DNA from: Mangrovivirga halotolerans
GTDB lineage: Bacteria > Bacteroidota > Bacteroidia > Cytophagales > Cyclobacteriaceae
Length of the DNA: 64,000 nucleotides
Direction: 5' to 3'
Assembly: GCF_026241165.1 (NCBI RefSeq)
Contig: NZ_JAPFQN010000003.1
Coordinates: 248,001-312,000, forward strand
The translations under genes and the position numbers were made by a program. Positions 55,451 through 62,797 of this stretch are shown in pieces (positions within the stretch are counted from its first letter, which is position 1; each line of letters opens with the position of its first letter). The notes under the pieces were generated by a model that made no database searches, was not told the DNA's origin, and saw only the letters and a program-made list of their open reading frames with translations.

Positions 55451-56056
55451 TTAACTCTTCAACTCTTCCAGGTCTTTAATGATTTCTTTCATTTTGGTTA
55501 TCAAGCTACCATATATCACTTTAGTAGATATGCTATATGATAGAAGTAAAATTACTGATTGAAATACACAAAGAAAAAAGATTAAAATTATTACAGGTTT
55601 TAAACCGTTTTTCTGAATTAATTGCTGAATGGGATCTAATGAACTTAAAATAAAGTAAAATATTGGAGCCAGGAAAATTGGCAATACGATTCCAAGAAAC
55701 ACTTTATAAAATTTCATAGTTGATTTGATCCATTTCATAAAGGATTTGAGATAAACTAATGGCTCATTTGTCAGGTCTATCTTATCTGCTTTTTTAATCA
55801 TCCAGCTGTTTAATCCAAAGATCGATAATATCACAATAGCGCCATAAATTCCTTCTAAAAGGTAGTCATATACAAACCCGATTATAATAACCACAGCTGC
55901 GGTAGCTATTAAAGACCAATTATCAATCTTTAAACGACGCATCATTTTATCTACAATCATTTCAGACTTTTTTTCATAAAGACCCACTAGCTTTGGAGCT
56001 AATAATTCATTGTTTGCAAAAGCATTTTTCCAGGTGTTTTCAATTGAGTTTTCCAT
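55451..56056 (-). CDS. Membrane protein paired with an ECF sigma factor
   Basis: A 201-residue protein with a cytosolic N terminus of about 45 residues and four membrane helices (about 49-66, 68-86, 116-136 and 152-174), ending in a charged helix (KMKEIIKDLEELKS). It overlaps the ECF sigma gene by 17 bases, so it is a likely anti-sigma factor or signal transducer. It does not match a zinc-finger anti-sigma domain. Function inferred from position. Confidence 0.72.
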   Translation of the reverse strand: MENSIENTWKNAFANNELLAPKLVGLYEKKSEMIVDKMMRRLKIDNWSLIATAAVVIIIGFVYDYLLEGIYGAIVILSIFGLNSWMIKKADKIDLTNEPLVYLKSFMKWIKSTMKFYKVFLGIVLPIFLAPIFYFILSSLDPIQQLIQKNGLKPVIILIFFLCVFQSVILLLSYSISTKVIYGSLITKMKEIIKDLEELKS

Positions 56057-56528
56057 CGATAATTTTTTTTAGTCGTTCTTTAATTCGTTTTACACGGACA
56101 CCTACATTGTTAGCATTCAGGTTGAGTACTTCACCAATTTCTTTATAAGATTTATCCTCGAGATAGAGCAATATCAGGACCCGGTCTACATCTTTTAGTT
56201 GCTTAATGGCACTATATAACATCTGGACATCTTCATTTTGAAATGCATCATTGCTTGTTTCAAGGTTTAAATTTTCAGGAAATGCCCTTTCTACTTTTTT
56301 CTTTTTGTCTTTGCGGAAAAGAGTCAGGCAGACATTTAATGTTATTCTGTAAATAAATGTTGACCATTCAGAGCTACCACGGAACTGTGCTCTGCTTCGC
56401 CAAATTTGTAAACATACTTCCTGATAATAATCTTCAAAATCAGATTCAGTGTCTGTATAAGCCCGGCATATTTTGATTATGATACCGGCAAAGGGTAAAA
56501 TCTCTTGTTGGTAAAAATCTCTACTCAC
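56040..56528 (-). CDS. ECF-type RNA polymerase sigma factor
   Basis: A 162-residue sigma factor with region 2 (FEDYYQEVCLQIWRSRAQF, WSTFIYRITLNVCLTLFRKDKKK) and region 4 (LKDVDRVLILLYLEDKSYKEIGEVLNLNANNVGVRVKRIKERLK). It overlaps the following membrane-protein gene by 17 bases, the usual layout of a sigma/anti-sigma pair. It is a different subgroup from the sigma factor at 28437. Target genes unknown. Confidence 0.93.
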   Translation of the reverse strand: MSRDFYQQEILPFAGIIIKICRAYTDTESDFEDYYQEVCLQIWRSRAQFRGSSEWSTFIYRITLNVCLTLFRKDKKKKVERAFPENLNLETSNDAFQNEDVQMLYSAIKQLKDVDRVLILLYLEDKSYKEIGEVLNLNANNVGVRVKRIKERLKKIIDGKLN

Positions 56529-56732
56529 GTTACTAACTATTAGGTTTACCTGGTTAGTGGCAAAAAATGAAAATCATTACACCCAATTTGATTTTTTTTT
56601 AAAATAATTTTAATTCAGTTTATGATTTATCGGATTGGACTTTTTGTTTGTGGTTTAAATTCCTTCATACACATTTAATGATAAATAAGCATTTTAAAAA
56701 CGTGGATTAAAATCTGCTTGATTTAAGTGGGT

Positions 56733-57119
56733 TTAAAGAATGTCATCTCCTTCGAAAGATTTCTTTTGATTGAATTTTTTCAGCTCGTGTAACGTTGCCC
56801 ATAGTCCAACAGAGAACACCAAAAGAAATATTCCTGCCAATGGAACAATTAATGCCTCTTTAATGCTACTGGCAACAAGCGACGGTTGAATATCTCCGGC
56901 AGCTTCAATCAGTTCAAAAGCAGCTCTGACTTCATAAACATATCCACCAAGGCTTAATAAAAGTACCATTAGACCTAATACCCAAATTAATCTTATACTG
57001 ATATTGTCACTATTGTTATTCCAGATTTTCCACCCCTTGAAAAAAGCGGTTAATAAAATAATAAAAGCAATGGAGTAAAATGGAGTTGAATAAGGACCTA
57101 GTTCGCTAAAAAAATTCAT
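56733..57119 (-). CDS. Short ExbB/TolQ/MotA-like membrane protein
   Basis: A 128-residue protein with three helices. The segment AAGDIQPSLVASSIKEALIVPLAGIFLLVFSVGLW resembles the last two helices of ExbB/MotA proton channels, where a helix with Ser/Ala and Pro lines the pore. It is shorter than ExbB (about 230 residues) and no ExbD/TolR partner is adjacent, so it may be a diverged stand-alone member and not a working proton channel. Confidence 0.65.
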   Translation of the reverse strand: MNFFSELGPYSTPFYSIAFIILLTAFFKGWKIWNNNSDNISIRLIWVLGLMVLLLSLGGYVYEVRAAFELIEAAGDIQPSLVASSIKEALIVPLAGIFLLVFSVGLWATLHELKKFNQKKSFEGDDIL

Positions 57120-57225
57120 AATATTTGAATGCTATAAAAATAGTATTTTGTTTAAACCTAATTTTAACATTTTCTCTTCAATCAATAAAATCATATCCTG
57201 AAATGTGTAGAATGAGATTGTAAAA

Positions 57226-57259
57226 ATAAAGGGATGTGATATAATTTCACATCCCTTTT
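57226..57259 (-). terminator. Rho-independent terminator
   Basis: On the minus strand AAAGGGATGTGA pairs with TCACATCCCTTT (57228-57258) and is followed by TATTTTTA. It lies 22 bases past the stop of the 72-residue gene. Confidence 0.85.
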
Positions 57260-57280
57260 GATTTAGCATCAATGAAAATT

Positions 57281-57499
57281 TTATTCGACCATTATTCGTT
57301 CAAATTTTGAAAAATATACCTCATTGGTATTAATCATACTATTGGTAAGGGTCACTTTTACATTGTTCAGACATTCTTCGACAGTAAGAATCGTACCAAT
57401 GTTTGGTAAAACCATCCCTTTATTAAGGTCATTGGCCTGAACATACTGGACAATTTTGTTAACTGTTTCTATTCTCGGTCTTTCGGCTAAAGAATACAT
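57281..57499 (-). CDS. Small hypothetical protein (72 residues)
   Basis: I do not recognise this protein. It is soluble, starts MYSLAERPRIETVNKIVQYV and contains LPNIGTILTVEECLNNVKVT. It has its own strong terminator and stands directly downstream of the RhlE-type helicase gene on the same strand (112 bases), which supports expression. Function unknown. Confidence 0.65.
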   Translation of the reverse strand: MYSLAERPRIETVNKIVQYVQANDLNKGMVLPNIGTILTVEECLNNVKVTLTNSMINTNEVYFSKFERIMVE

Positions 57500-57611
57500 A
57501 CACGATCTTTTTGTTTCTATAAATGTATAGGTTAAGACCGGTTTTGGTAACCAATTGTTTTACTTCATTCGTCGAAAAATGTCTAACTAAATGACAATCA
57601 GCTAAATATTT

Positions 57612-58907
57612 TTAATTGTTTTTTTTCCTGCCGGGGTTACCTCCCTTATGATGTTTTTTTCTTCTGAAATTCCGCTGATTTTTTTCTTTATTATGGTGCT
57701 GATGACGCTTGCTGAATTTACGTTCCGGTTTTTTACCATCCTGTTTCTTTTCAGGTTCTTCCTCACCGTCAGGTCTTTCATATGGATGACCTTCTATAAC
57801 TGTTACTTCCTGCTTAATTAACTTTTGGATGTCCCTCAGGTAGGCTTTTTCATCTCTATCGCAAAAAGATAAAGCTATACCTGCCTTATCAGCTCTGCCG
57901 GTTCTTCCAATTCGATGAACATAAGTTTCCGGTACATTAGGCAGGTCGTAATTTATTACTAATTCAAGACCATCTACATCAATACCCCTTGCAGCGATGT
58001 CTGTAGCAACCAATACTGATGAGTCACCTTTTTTGAACTTATTCAGTGCATTTTGACGAGCAGCCTGTGATTTGTTTCCATGGATTGCATCCGCCTCGAT
58101 TCCAGCCTGATTAAGTTTTTTAACTATCTTGTTTGCTCCATGCTTAGTTCTTGAAAAGACCAGAGTAGATTCTTCAGAACCCTCTTTTAGTATATGTAAA
58201 AGGAGGTTGTTTTTATTCCGCTTGCTAACATGGTAAACTTTTTGGGTAACCTTTTCTGCTGTTGGCTTTTCAGGTTTAATAGTGATCTGCTCCGGTTCAC
58301 CAAGTATTTGCTGGGAAAGTTCCACAATAGGTGGTGCCATGGTTGCAGAAAAGAATAGAGACTGTCTTTTCTTAGGAAGCATTTTGATGATCTTTTTGAT
58401 GTCATGGATAAAACCCATGTCAAGCATCTGGTCAGCTTCATCAAGCACAAAATATTTTATATGATCAAGAGAAATAAACCCTTGATTAATCAAGTCAAGA
58501 AGACGGCCTGGTGTTGCAACAAGGATATCAATACCATGATGCAATGCTTTAGTTTGAGCACCTTGTTTTACGCCACCAAATATTACTGTATGCTTTAGGT
58601 GGGTGAATTCACCATAAGCAGCGATACTTTCACCGATCTGAACTGCAAGCTCACGTGTTGGCGTAACTATCAACGATTTTATTTTTCTTTTTCCCTTTCC
58701 AGGAGAAGGTTCATTTTCCAGGTGTTGCAATATTGGAATAGTAAAAGCGGCTGTCTTACCAGTTCCGGTCTGTGCACATCCTAAAAGATCTTTACCTTGT
58801 AATAAAACAGGAATGGCTCTTTCCTGTATTGGGGTAGGGTTAGTATATCCTTGCTTATTCAAAGCATGAAGAATAGACTTGTTAAGCCCTAATTCATTAA
58901 ATGTCAT
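57612..58907 (-). CDS. rhlE: RhlE-type DEAD-box RNA helicase
   Basis: A 431-residue DEAD-box helicase. Motifs in order: Q motif (YTNPTPIQERAIP), Walker A AQTGTGKT, Ia PTRELAVQ, DEAD (FVLDEADQMLDMGF), SAT, motif V VATDIAARGIDV and VI HRIGRTGRADK. The C-terminal tail (about 375-431) is strongly basic (KRHQHHNKEKNQRNFRRKKHHKGG), typical of RhlE proteins that open RNA during ribosome assembly or cold adaptation. It has a good upstream promoter on the minus strand. Confidence 0.94.
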   Translation of the reverse strand: MTFNELGLNKSILHALNKQGYTNPTPIQERAIPVLLQGKDLLGCAQTGTGKTAAFTIPILQHLENEPSPGKGKRKIKSLIVTPTRELAVQIGESIAAYGEFTHLKHTVIFGGVKQGAQTKALHHGIDILVATPGRLLDLINQGFISLDHIKYFVLDEADQMLDMGFIHDIKKIIKMLPKKRQSLFFSATMAPPIVELSQQILGEPEQITIKPEKPTAEKVTQKVYHVSKRNKNNLLLHILKEGSEESTLVFSRTKHGANKIVKKLNQAGIEADAIHGNKSQAARQNALNKFKKGDSSVLVATDIAARGIDVDGLELVINYDLPNVPETYVHRIGRTGRADKAGIALSFCDRDEKAYLRDIQKLIKQEVTVIEGHPYERPDGEEEPEKKQDGKKPERKFSKRHQHHNKEKNQRNFRRKKHHKGGNPGRKKNN

Positions 58908-58925
58908 ATATTCTTAATTAGACTG

Positions 58926-58988
58926 CAAAGGTAGTCCTTTTACCTTAGATTTTCGCCAAAAGTAGATTATCTAAATTTTGACTGAATT
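58926..58988 (-). promoter_or_regulatory. Promoter region of the rhlE-type helicase gene
   Basis: Two -7 boxes are seen on the minus strand: TACTTTTG at 58957-58964 with TTC 19 bases upstream (one mismatch to TTG) and TACCTTTG at 58926-58933 with TTG 23 bases upstream. The first gives a leader of about 43 bases; the second would give only about 12. Confidence 0.6.
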
Positions 58989-59000
58989 TATATATAAAAT

Positions 59001-59030
59001 AAAAGCATGGAGTATGCTATACCCCATGCC
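59001..59030 (-). terminator. Rho-independent terminator
   Basis: On the minus strand GCATGG and CCATGC close an 11-pair stem (59005-59029) with an inner GTAT/ATAC and one G-T pair, followed by TTTTATTTTA. It lies about 120 bases past the alpha/beta hydrolase gene. The other part of the 58908-59151 gap holds the rhlE promoter. Confidence 0.75.
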
Positions 59031-59151
59031 TTAACAATAATGAGAACTGATGCATTAAAGTAAATTCAATTACCTGTTTATTTAACGATTGAAATTGTAT
59101 ATCAGTATAAAGAGATCAAAAATTTATGATATCTTTTTATTGTGTCTCAAA

Positions 59152-60063
59152 TTATATTGCGTTTTTAAGTATTTCCCGCCATGTATCACTATGTCCATCA
59201 AGAAAATGACCTTTTCCAGGTAAAAAATGAAGATTAAAATTCTTTTTATCAGGATAGTAATTTTTAACAGGGTCTATTGGTGTTAAGGTGTCATCTATGC
59301 CATGCCAAATTTCAACTGGTATTTGTATATTTCTTGGTTCGAATCCCCATGGTTTTGATAGCAAAGATGGTTCTGTCGCTCCTTCATTTGCAGATTGTCG
59401 CGTGGCTTCTTTCATGTTAATTAATATAATATTACCTGCTTCTTCCTTTTGAATGAGTTCACGGTCTGAAGGGCATAGGTGTCCAACTTGAGACTTAACT
59501 TTGTGAATGTATTTATCAGGATCCTTAGATATCATTTTTTTACCTTTATTTAAAATCCATTTTGATAGAAAAGGAAAATGTTTTGACAGGAAAAAGGCAC
59601 TTCTGTTTTCAGCACACATTTGTTTGGGAGGACGACCGTTAATAAATGGAACGATTGAACTTAATGCTGATGATTTGATTACTCTGTCCGGGGATCTATA
59701 TGCGCAAGCCAATGAGTAAACTGATCCGCCGGATATTCCAAGCACAGCATATTTATGTATGTTCAGGTGATCTGCAAGGGCATTGACGTCATCAGCAAAA
59801 TCTAATATACTCCGCCCTTTTACCGGTGTAGATAACCCATAGCCCGGCCTGTCGACCGTGATTAATTTTATGTTCTGTAGTTTTGATTCATCATCATCTT
59901 CTGTAAACCACAACCGTGATCCGGGAGTACCATGAAATGCGAATACCGGGCTCCCGTTGGGGGCTCCATAAAAGGCATAACCAATTTTTCTGCCTGAAGG
60001 TAAATTAAATATCAGGTTTTTATTTATAGTTTTATTACGATTAATTTTTTCAGTTTTTTCCAT
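59152..60063 (-). CDS. Alpha/beta hydrolase
   Basis: A 303-residue cytosolic alpha/beta hydrolase. The oxyanion segment FAFHGTPGSRLWF (HGTPGS), nucleophile elbow VLGISGGSVYSLA, Asp in WHGIDDTLTP and His in PGKGHFLDGH give a full triad. The HGTPGSR start groups it with esterase/epoxide-hydrolase-like proteins whose substrates are mostly unknown. It lies 21 bases after the AraC regulator gene on the same strand, which probably controls it. Confidence 0.9.
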   Translation of the reverse strand: MEKTEKINRNKTINKNLIFNLPSGRKIGYAFYGAPNGSPVFAFHGTPGSRLWFTEDDDESKLQNIKLITVDRPGYGLSTPVKGRSILDFADDVNALADHLNIHKYAVLGISGGSVYSLACAYRSPDRVIKSSALSSIVPFINGRPPKQMCAENRSAFFLSKHFPFLSKWILNKGKKMISKDPDKYIHKVKSQVGHLCPSDRELIQKEEAGNIILINMKEATRQSANEGATEPSLLSKPWGFEPRNIQIPVEIWHGIDDTLTPIDPVKNYYPDKKNFNLHFLPGKGHFLDGHSDTWREILKNAI

Positions 60064-60084
60064 TTTTATTCTTTTAAATCTTTT

Positions 60085-60648
60085 TTAATATGACTGGAGG
60101 ATTTTTTGGGCTGTTACAAGATCATCGTGGAAGGAAAACTTATCGGTTATTTTTCTCGCACTTAAAGTGGATTCAGTAATCCTGAATACTTTAAGATCCT
60201 GGATCTTATCTTTTGAAAAAAGATTTTCCTCGAGTGAATTTTTCAGCAAAGAACGCGTTTGAATAAGGCTGACATTTTGATGGACAATTATCACTGGCTG
60301 ATCTTTATCTGTATCCTGTTCCAGCACTTTCAAAAGGTTAATCAGATCACCTGGAGCAATGCCAGAATATTTTTTAAAAGTTCTGATGAAAGTCTCATAA
60401 TTATTGAAGCCGGTATCAAATGCAATTTCTCTAACCGGAGCTTTTGCTCTTATCAGCTCAATGCTTTTGCTGATTCTGGTCATTTCCAGGTATTTGGCCG
60501 GTGAGTATCCGGTTTGATTTTTGAATAATCTCCGAAAATGGACAGGTGAATAGCAGGCAATATCTGAAAGAATATTGATGTCAGGATCTGAATCAAAATT
60601 GCTTTCAATATATTTTACTGCATTTAATATGTTTTCATCAGTTAACAT
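60085..60648 (-). CDS. AraC-family transcription regulator with N-terminal DNA-binding domain
   Basis: A 187-residue protein. The AraC double helix-turn-helix is at the N terminus (ILSDIACYSPVHFRRLFKNQTGYSPAKYL, then PVREIAFDTGFNNYETFIRTFKKYSGIAPGDL). The C-terminal 85 residues are shorter than the GyrI-like ligand domain found in Rob/SoxS-type fusions of this order, and no such fold is clear. It forms a two-gene unit with the hydrolase. Confidence 0.9.
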   Translation of the reverse strand: MLTDENILNAVKYIESNFDSDPDINILSDIACYSPVHFRRLFKNQTGYSPAKYLEMTRISKSIELIRAKAPVREIAFDTGFNNYETFIRTFKKYSGIAPGDLINLLKVLEQDTDKDQPVIIVHQNVSLIQTRSLLKNSLEENLFSKDKIQDLKVFRITESTLSARKITDKFSFHDDLVTAQKILQSY

Positions 60649-60712
60649 ATTGTAAATATAGGAAGCTGAATCAAATTGGTTATGACGATTTTAATCAAAT
60701 GATGATTATTTT

Positions 60713-61180
60713 TTAAAGTTCATTTGCCCAGGTAAAACCTTCCTGATTTGCATGGTCGACAGGAGTTAGCCCATCTTTATCTTTAATGTCTTTTTTAGCC
60801 CCTTTTTCCACTAAAAGTTTTGCGATTTCCTCCTGACCGTATTTACAGGCAAAGGTCAGGGCTGTATCACCATTGGCATTTTGTTTATTTAAATCCGTGC
60901 CTGCATCAATTAAGGTTTCTGCAATTGATTTTAATCCCTTAAAAGATGCTCCCATAAGTGGGGTGTTTCCGGCAGCATCAACTGCATTGACATTAGCACC
61001 GTTATCCACAAGCAGTTTAACCATTTTGTCCTGATCAAAATAAGCTGCCATTACGAGAGGAGTAAAACCTCGTTCGTCTATATGGTTTACTATTTCCGGG
61101 TTATCATTTATGCATTGTTTTGCCAATTCCTCATTTCCAGAGCGGATAGCATTATTGAAGTCGTTTAAATCCATAGTCAT
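60713..61180 (-). CDS. Ankyrin-repeat protein
   Basis: A 155-residue cytosolic protein made of four to five ankyrin repeats of 33 residues (GFTPLVMAAYFDQDKMVKLL, GNTPLMGASFKGLKSIAETL, GDTALTFACKYGQEEIAKLL, GLTPVDHANQEGF). The protein partner is unknown. Stand-alone gene. Confidence 0.93.
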   Translation of the reverse strand: MTMDLNDFNNAIRSGNEELAKQCINDNPEIVNHIDERGFTPLVMAAYFDQDKMVKLLVDNGANVNAVDAAGNTPLMGASFKGLKSIAETLIDAGTDLNKQNANGDTALTFACKYGQEEIAKLLVEKGAKKDIKDKDGLTPVDHANQEGFTWANEL

Positions 61181-61280
61181 TATTTTAAAAAGTAAAAACT
61201 AATAATAGGAACTATCTAATAAGATAATGGTTTAAACGGACTTTTGAAAAATCAGGGAGGATTCAACTTAGTATAAAATA

Positions 61281-61315
61281 AAAAAAGCCGGTAAATGTAT
61301 AAGATACCGGCTTTA
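61281..61315 (-). terminator. Rho-independent terminator
   Basis: On the minus strand AAAGCCGGTA pairs with TACCGGCTTT (61284-61314) and is followed by TTTTTTATTTTA. It lies 4 bases past the stop of the RDD gene. Confidence 0.87.
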
Positions 61316-61318
61316 AAT

Positions 61319-62278
61319 TTATGCGTCTACCAGACCAAGTTCTTCATAGGATATTTTATGTTCTTCTGTTGCTTTAGATCCTTCTTTCACAACTTGGGTA
61401 TCTGTCCATTTGTCGTGCCACCCCTTATCTCCAAAGAATGAAAGTGGTTCGAAGGGAACAAATCTGGAAAATGTTCTTCCCAGAACTTTACCAAAAGTTA
61501 AACTTCCCTTTTCAGCGATAACTTTTGACCCCGTTATCATTTTACCAGGTGTTCTTTTAAAAACAGATTCAAAAAATAAATAGTATAATATTAGGGCTAC
61601 ATATAATGAGATTTGAAATATTAATTCCATCGATTCATAATAATAGTCAAAAAAATGAGAGCTGGGAAATAAGTTAGATACCGCAGGAGCACCATAAAAG
61701 GAAATTATTACAATATCCATCAGGTAGTTCAGGAATCGTGTACCTTTACTCACAGATCCTTTCTGGCTATGTGAAATAACTTTATTGTCATTTAGCTCAT
61801 TTAATTGCTTAATCGCTTTGAATGCTATTACTACAAATAATATATTCCTAATAAAGAATGGTATCCAGGACCATCCAACCTCTGAGTCTGAATCAAATAT
61901 TAAACCGAAAATAATTACTAGCGGCATATGAACTACACCCATTCCGGCTGTTATTAATATAATAGAAAAGCATAGTCTTAGTAAGTTTGATTTGGTGCCA
62001 TTCGAGTTTTGATAGATTAACGCTCCTGTAAGAATGAGAATCCAGAATAAAATAGCTGCTAAATTGAGATATCCCATACCAGAATCATTGAATATTGTAA
62101 ATATGCTTGTATTAGGTAGCCAAACATCCACGTAAGGAGAAAACCAATAAATCATTTGTGTAAGAACTGTTCTTTCTTCCAGAGGGACAGAAAAAAAATA
62201 AGAATACAAAGAAGTAGCCAATCCGATTATTCCTATAAAAAGTGCTATGGGTACAATAGGAAGTTTATTAGATTTCAT
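61319..62278 (-). CDS. RDD-family membrane protein
   Basis: A 319-residue protein with about seven helices. The C-terminal RDD domain is visible (about 185-300: TRFLNYLMDIVIISFYGAP, FKRTPGKMITGSKVI, GRTFSRFVPFEPLSF). The first four helices belong to an unrelated N-terminal domain. RDD proteins are thought to transport small ions or solutes; substrate unknown. It ends with an acidic tail. It is the only gene between two terminators. Confidence 0.88.
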   Translation of the reverse strand: MKSNKLPIVPIALFIGIIGLATSLYSYFFSVPLEERTVLTQMIYWFSPYVDVWLPNTSIFTIFNDSGMGYLNLAAILFWILILTGALIYQNSNGTKSNLLRLCFSIILITAGMGVVHMPLVIIFGLIFDSDSEVGWSWIPFFIRNILFVVIAFKAIKQLNELNDNKVISHSQKGSVSKGTRFLNYLMDIVIISFYGAPAVSNLFPSSHFFDYYYESMELIFQISLYVALILYYLFFESVFKRTPGKMITGSKVIAEKGSLTFGKVLGRTFSRFVPFEPLSFFGDKGWHDKWTDTQVVKEGSKATEEHKISYEELGLVDA

Positions 62279-62330
62279 AATTAAAAAGTTGGTATAAAGG
62301 TGAATACCAGTTTAATCAAAAAGGTAAACA

Positions 62331-62358
62331 AAAAAAGCGACTGAAATTAATCAGTCGC
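62331..62358 (-). terminator. Rho-independent terminator
   Basis: On the minus strand GCGACTGA pairs with TCAGTCGC (62337-62358) around 6 bases, followed by TTTTTTTG. It lies about 25 bases past the stop of the small lipoprotein gene. Confidence 0.86.
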
Positions 62359-62382
62359 CTCTTAGCAAAGCAATCAATAAGA

Positions 62383-62751
62383 CTAATCTTTAACCAAATC
62401 AATTGAGAGCCTGCCGTATTGGTCATTAGTATCGTTAGCCCCTATATTATAAGTATAAAAACCATTTTTCAGAGGTGTTTCGCCAACGTAATCAATGGGC
62501 TGTATTGTATATACGTTACCATTAATCTCTAGTTCCACAAATGCATATCTATAAGCAATATCAAATTGATGATATTCACTTGTATTACCACTGTTTAAAT
62601 CCTGAAATTTTGTATCGTAAACTACAATGTTTGTGTAGTCATATTTGCTGGTATTTTTCAATCTTATATTAACAGTTTCCGGGCTTTCATCTTCATTACA
62701 TGCTGGCAATATAAGTAATATGACTAAATAATAGATGAAATTTCTACTCAT
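62383..62751 (-). CDS. Small lipoprotein of unknown function
   Basis: A 122-residue protein with a lipoprotein signal (FIYYLVILLILPACNED). The mature part is a beta sandwich by appearance (VNIRLKNTSKYDYTNIVVYD, YAFVELEINGNVYTIQPIDYVGE), a layout shared with small Bacteroidota proteins of unknown role. It lies 46 bases after the exported protein at the right edge. Confidence 0.75.
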   Translation of the reverse strand: MSRNFIYYLVILLILPACNEDESPETVNIRLKNTSKYDYTNIVVYDTKFQDLNSGNTSEYHQFDIAYRYAFVELEINGNVYTIQPIDYVGETPLKNGFYTYNIGANDTNDQYGRLSIDLVKD

Positions 62752-62797
62752 TATTATAAGTTTTTTTACTTAAATAATCGTGCAATAATTGTACCAG

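Noticed and set aside
59334-59352. GGTTCGAATCCCC string like a tRNA T-arm
   Set aside because: It lies inside the alpha/beta hydrolase gene (encoding GFEPRN on the other strand), and no acceptor stem, D-arm or anticodon arm surrounds it.
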